Source: GCA-2731375 sp002731375
Lineage (GTDB): Bacteria; Pseudomonadota; Alphaproteobacteria; GCA-2731375
DNA: 64,000 bases
Reading direction: 5' to 3'
Assembly: GCA_030752605.1 (NCBI GenBank)
Contig: JASMDX010000012.1
Span: forward strand, 1 to 64,000
The position numbers were made by a program, and so were the translations under genes. The notes under the pieces are model-generated. The model had not been told where the DNA came from. It did no database searches and saw only the letters and a list, made by a program, of their open reading frames with translations. Below, piece after piece: positions 62,738 through 64,000 of this stretch; position 1 is the stretch's first letter; each line of letters opens with the position of its first letter.

Positions 62738-64000
62738 ATGAGCAGCCCCGCACTTGAAGAAGTCACCACGCCGATTACGGAAATCCTGGCGCAAGGCGCC
62801 GCCGATCTGCGTTTCGAGGATATAGACGCCGATAGCCTGACGGTGGCCAAGCAATGCCTAATCGATTGGTTCGCCGTCACCCTGGCCGGTGCGGCGGAGC
62901 CTTTGACGGCGATCCTGGCTGCCGAGGCGGCGGAGGAGGGTGGCGCGCCGCGCGCCACGCTGATAGGCTCCGGCGCTAAGGGCACCTTGACGCAGGCCTG
63001 TCTGGTCAACGGCAGCGCCTCGCATGCCCTGGACTATGACGATGTCGCCCGCGCCATGGGCGGGCATCCGACGGCGCAGGTTGGCGCGGCAGTGCTGGCG
63101 GTGGCCGAGGATTTGGGCGTTTCGGGCCGTGACCTGATAACCGCCTTCGTGGCCGGCTATGATGCCGAATGCCGTGTCGGCAGCTTGGTCTCGCCCAGCC
63201 ATTACGAAAAAGGCTTTCACGCCACCGCGACGGTTGGCAGTTTCGGTGCGGCGGCGGGCATTGGCCGCCTGATGGAACTAGATGGCGAGGCCATGGCCAG
63301 GGCCTTTGGCATTGCGGCCACCCAGGCCGCGGGCTTGAAATCCCAGTTCGGCACCATGTGCAAGCCTCTGCATGCGGGCAAGGCGGCGGGCAACGGTCTG
63401 CTGGCGGCGCGTTTGGCGAAACGTGGTTTTACGTCGCGCCCGGATATGCTTGAGACCAGCCAGGGTTTCGCCGATTCCCAAAGCGATAATTTCAATGCTG
63501 ATCTTGCCACTCAGGCGGCGAAGCGCGGCTTTCATGTGCGGGAAAATTTGTTCAAGTTTCACGCTGCCTGTTATATGACCCATTCGACCATCGAAATCCT
63601 GCGGGATCTGCGAGATGAGGCGCAGATTGACCCGGACCAGATCGATCACGTTGATTTGTCCGTTGCTGCCGGATCTTTGGCGGTTTGCAATATTCAGGAA
63701 CCAGATACGGGCCTGGAGGTCAAATTCAGCCTGCGCCACACGGCAGCCTTTGCCCTTGCCGGGCAGGATACGGCCAACATCGAAAGCTATTCCGATGCCA
63801 ATGCCCGGGCGCCCAATCTGGTTGCCCTGCGCCGCAAGGTCAATGTTGTGGGCGATGGCGGGCCTGCTTCCTTGAGCACCGCGAAGATTACCTTGCACGA
63901 TGGCCAGACCTTTGAGCGTAGTTTTGATGTGGGTGTTCCGGCGGAAGACGTCGCTGCCCAGGGACTGAAGATTGACGGCAAATTCCGCAGCCTGGTCGTG
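62738..64000 (+). CDS. MmgE/PrpD family protein (partial, runs off the window)
   Basis: At least 421 residues are encoded; the gene continues past the right edge. AKQCLIDWFAVTLAGAAEPL near residue 40, VNGSASHALDYDDVARAMGG and HPTAQVGAAVLAVAEDLGVS are the hallmark pattern of the 2-methylcitrate dehydratase superfamily, followed by GFHATATVGSFGAAAGIGRL. Members dehydrate methylcitrate or act on related acids such as cis-aconitate. ATG 62738 (MSSPALEEV) follows an ACGAGGATGACAAG stretch. It diverges from the monooxygenase gene. Confidence 0.9.
   Translation, partial: MSSPALEEVTTPITEILAQGAADLRFEDIDADSLTVAKQCLIDWFAVTLAGAAEPLTAILAAEAAEEGGAPRATLIGSGAKGTLTQACLVNGSASHALDYDDVARAMGGHPTAQVGAAVLAVAEDLGVSGRDLITAFVAGYDAECRVGSLVSPSHYEKGFHATATVGSFGAAAGIGRLMELDGEAMARAFGIAATQAAGLKSQFGTMCKPLHAGKAAGNGLLAARLAKRGFTSRPDMLETSQGFADSQSDNFNADLATQAAKRGFHVRENLFKFHAACYMTHSTIEILRDLRDEAQIDPDQIDHVDLSVAAGSLAVCNIQEPDTGLEVKFSLRHTAAFALAGQDTANIESYSDANARAPNLVALRRKVNVVGDGGPASLSTAKITLHDGQTFERSFDVGVPAEDVAAQGLKIDGKFRSLVV

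Noticed and set aside
62484..62741. Short plus-strand frame before the MmgE/PrpD gene
   Set aside because: It overlaps the start of the monooxygenase gene and has no protein-like features; the intergenic gap is only about 165 bases.

Overview
The window looks like a chromosome segment of an alphaproteobacterium, most plausibly a Rhodospirillales-type lineage. I infer this from the combination of 5-aminolevulinate synthase (HemA of the ALAS type), a RibBX-type DHBP synthase, a proton-pumping pyrophosphatase, a ubiquinol-cytochrome c chaperone, heme A synthase of the Cox15 type, and the gene order ribDE-ribBX-ribH-nusB-thiL and yceD-rpmF-plsX-fabH-ihfA-merR-tRNA-Pro. No species can be named from the sequence alone.

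Layout. 0-5.5 kb: accessory catabolism (crotonase, arylformamidase-like hydrolase, glutaryl-CoA dehydrogenase) interspersed with broken genes. 5.6-14 kb: housekeeping block hemA, glyA, nrdR, riboflavin operon, nusB, thiL. 14-21 kb: decayed fliL-like gene, MFS transporter, DEAD-box helicase, decayed cytochrome, hppA with a strong terminator. 21-26.9 kb: bamE diverging from the ubiquinol-cytochrome c chaperone gene, then yceD, rpmF, plsX, fabH, ihfA, merR and tRNA-Pro(GGG). 26.84-28.47 kb: a 1.6-kb insertion bounded by a duplicated tRNA-Pro 3' end. 28.6-36.7 kb: Cox15, CutA, an MFS gene interrupted by an amber codon, greA, carB, a Sel1 protein and a DUF502 protein. 36.7-43 kb: a lone molybdenum hydroxylase large subunit diverging from hyuA-hyuB. 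43-49.2 kb: a hotdog-like protein, a truncated radC, map, sfsA, a CinA-like protein, an FAD oxidoreductase, GST and YbaK. 49.5-51.1 kb: tRNA-Ser(GCU) followed by a two-gene unit resembling the Campylobacter Cj1416/Cj1417 cytidine-diphosphoramidate pair. 51.1-56.5 kb: scars of dctM and a CoA-transferase gene, then an intact TRAP transporter (dctP-dctQ-dctM) and a CaiB/BaiF CoA-transferase. 56.6-64 kb: a stand-alone ketosynthase, zinc alcohol dehydrogenase, DusA, esterase, Baeyer-Villiger monooxygenase, and an MmgE/PrpD gene that runs off the right edge.

How it fits together. The core blocks supply cofactors (heme, riboflavin, thiamine diphosphate, one-carbon units), fatty acid initiation and respiration. 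The accessory blocks suggest a heterotroph using CoA thioesters, organic acids taken up by a TRAP system, cyclic amides or oxoproline-like compounds, and ketones (alcohol dehydrogenase, Baeyer-Villiger monooxygenase and esterase lie together).

A striking overall feature is decay: at least nine loci are frameshifted, truncated or interrupted next to perfectly intact housekeeping genes. Some single-base deletions could be sequencing errors, but in-frame nonsense changes, an internal deletion in radC and fused gene fragments point to real erosion. The most novel lead is the Cj1416/Cj1417-like pair beside tRNA-Ser; the second is the tRNA-Pro mini-island with candidate integrase arm-type repeats.
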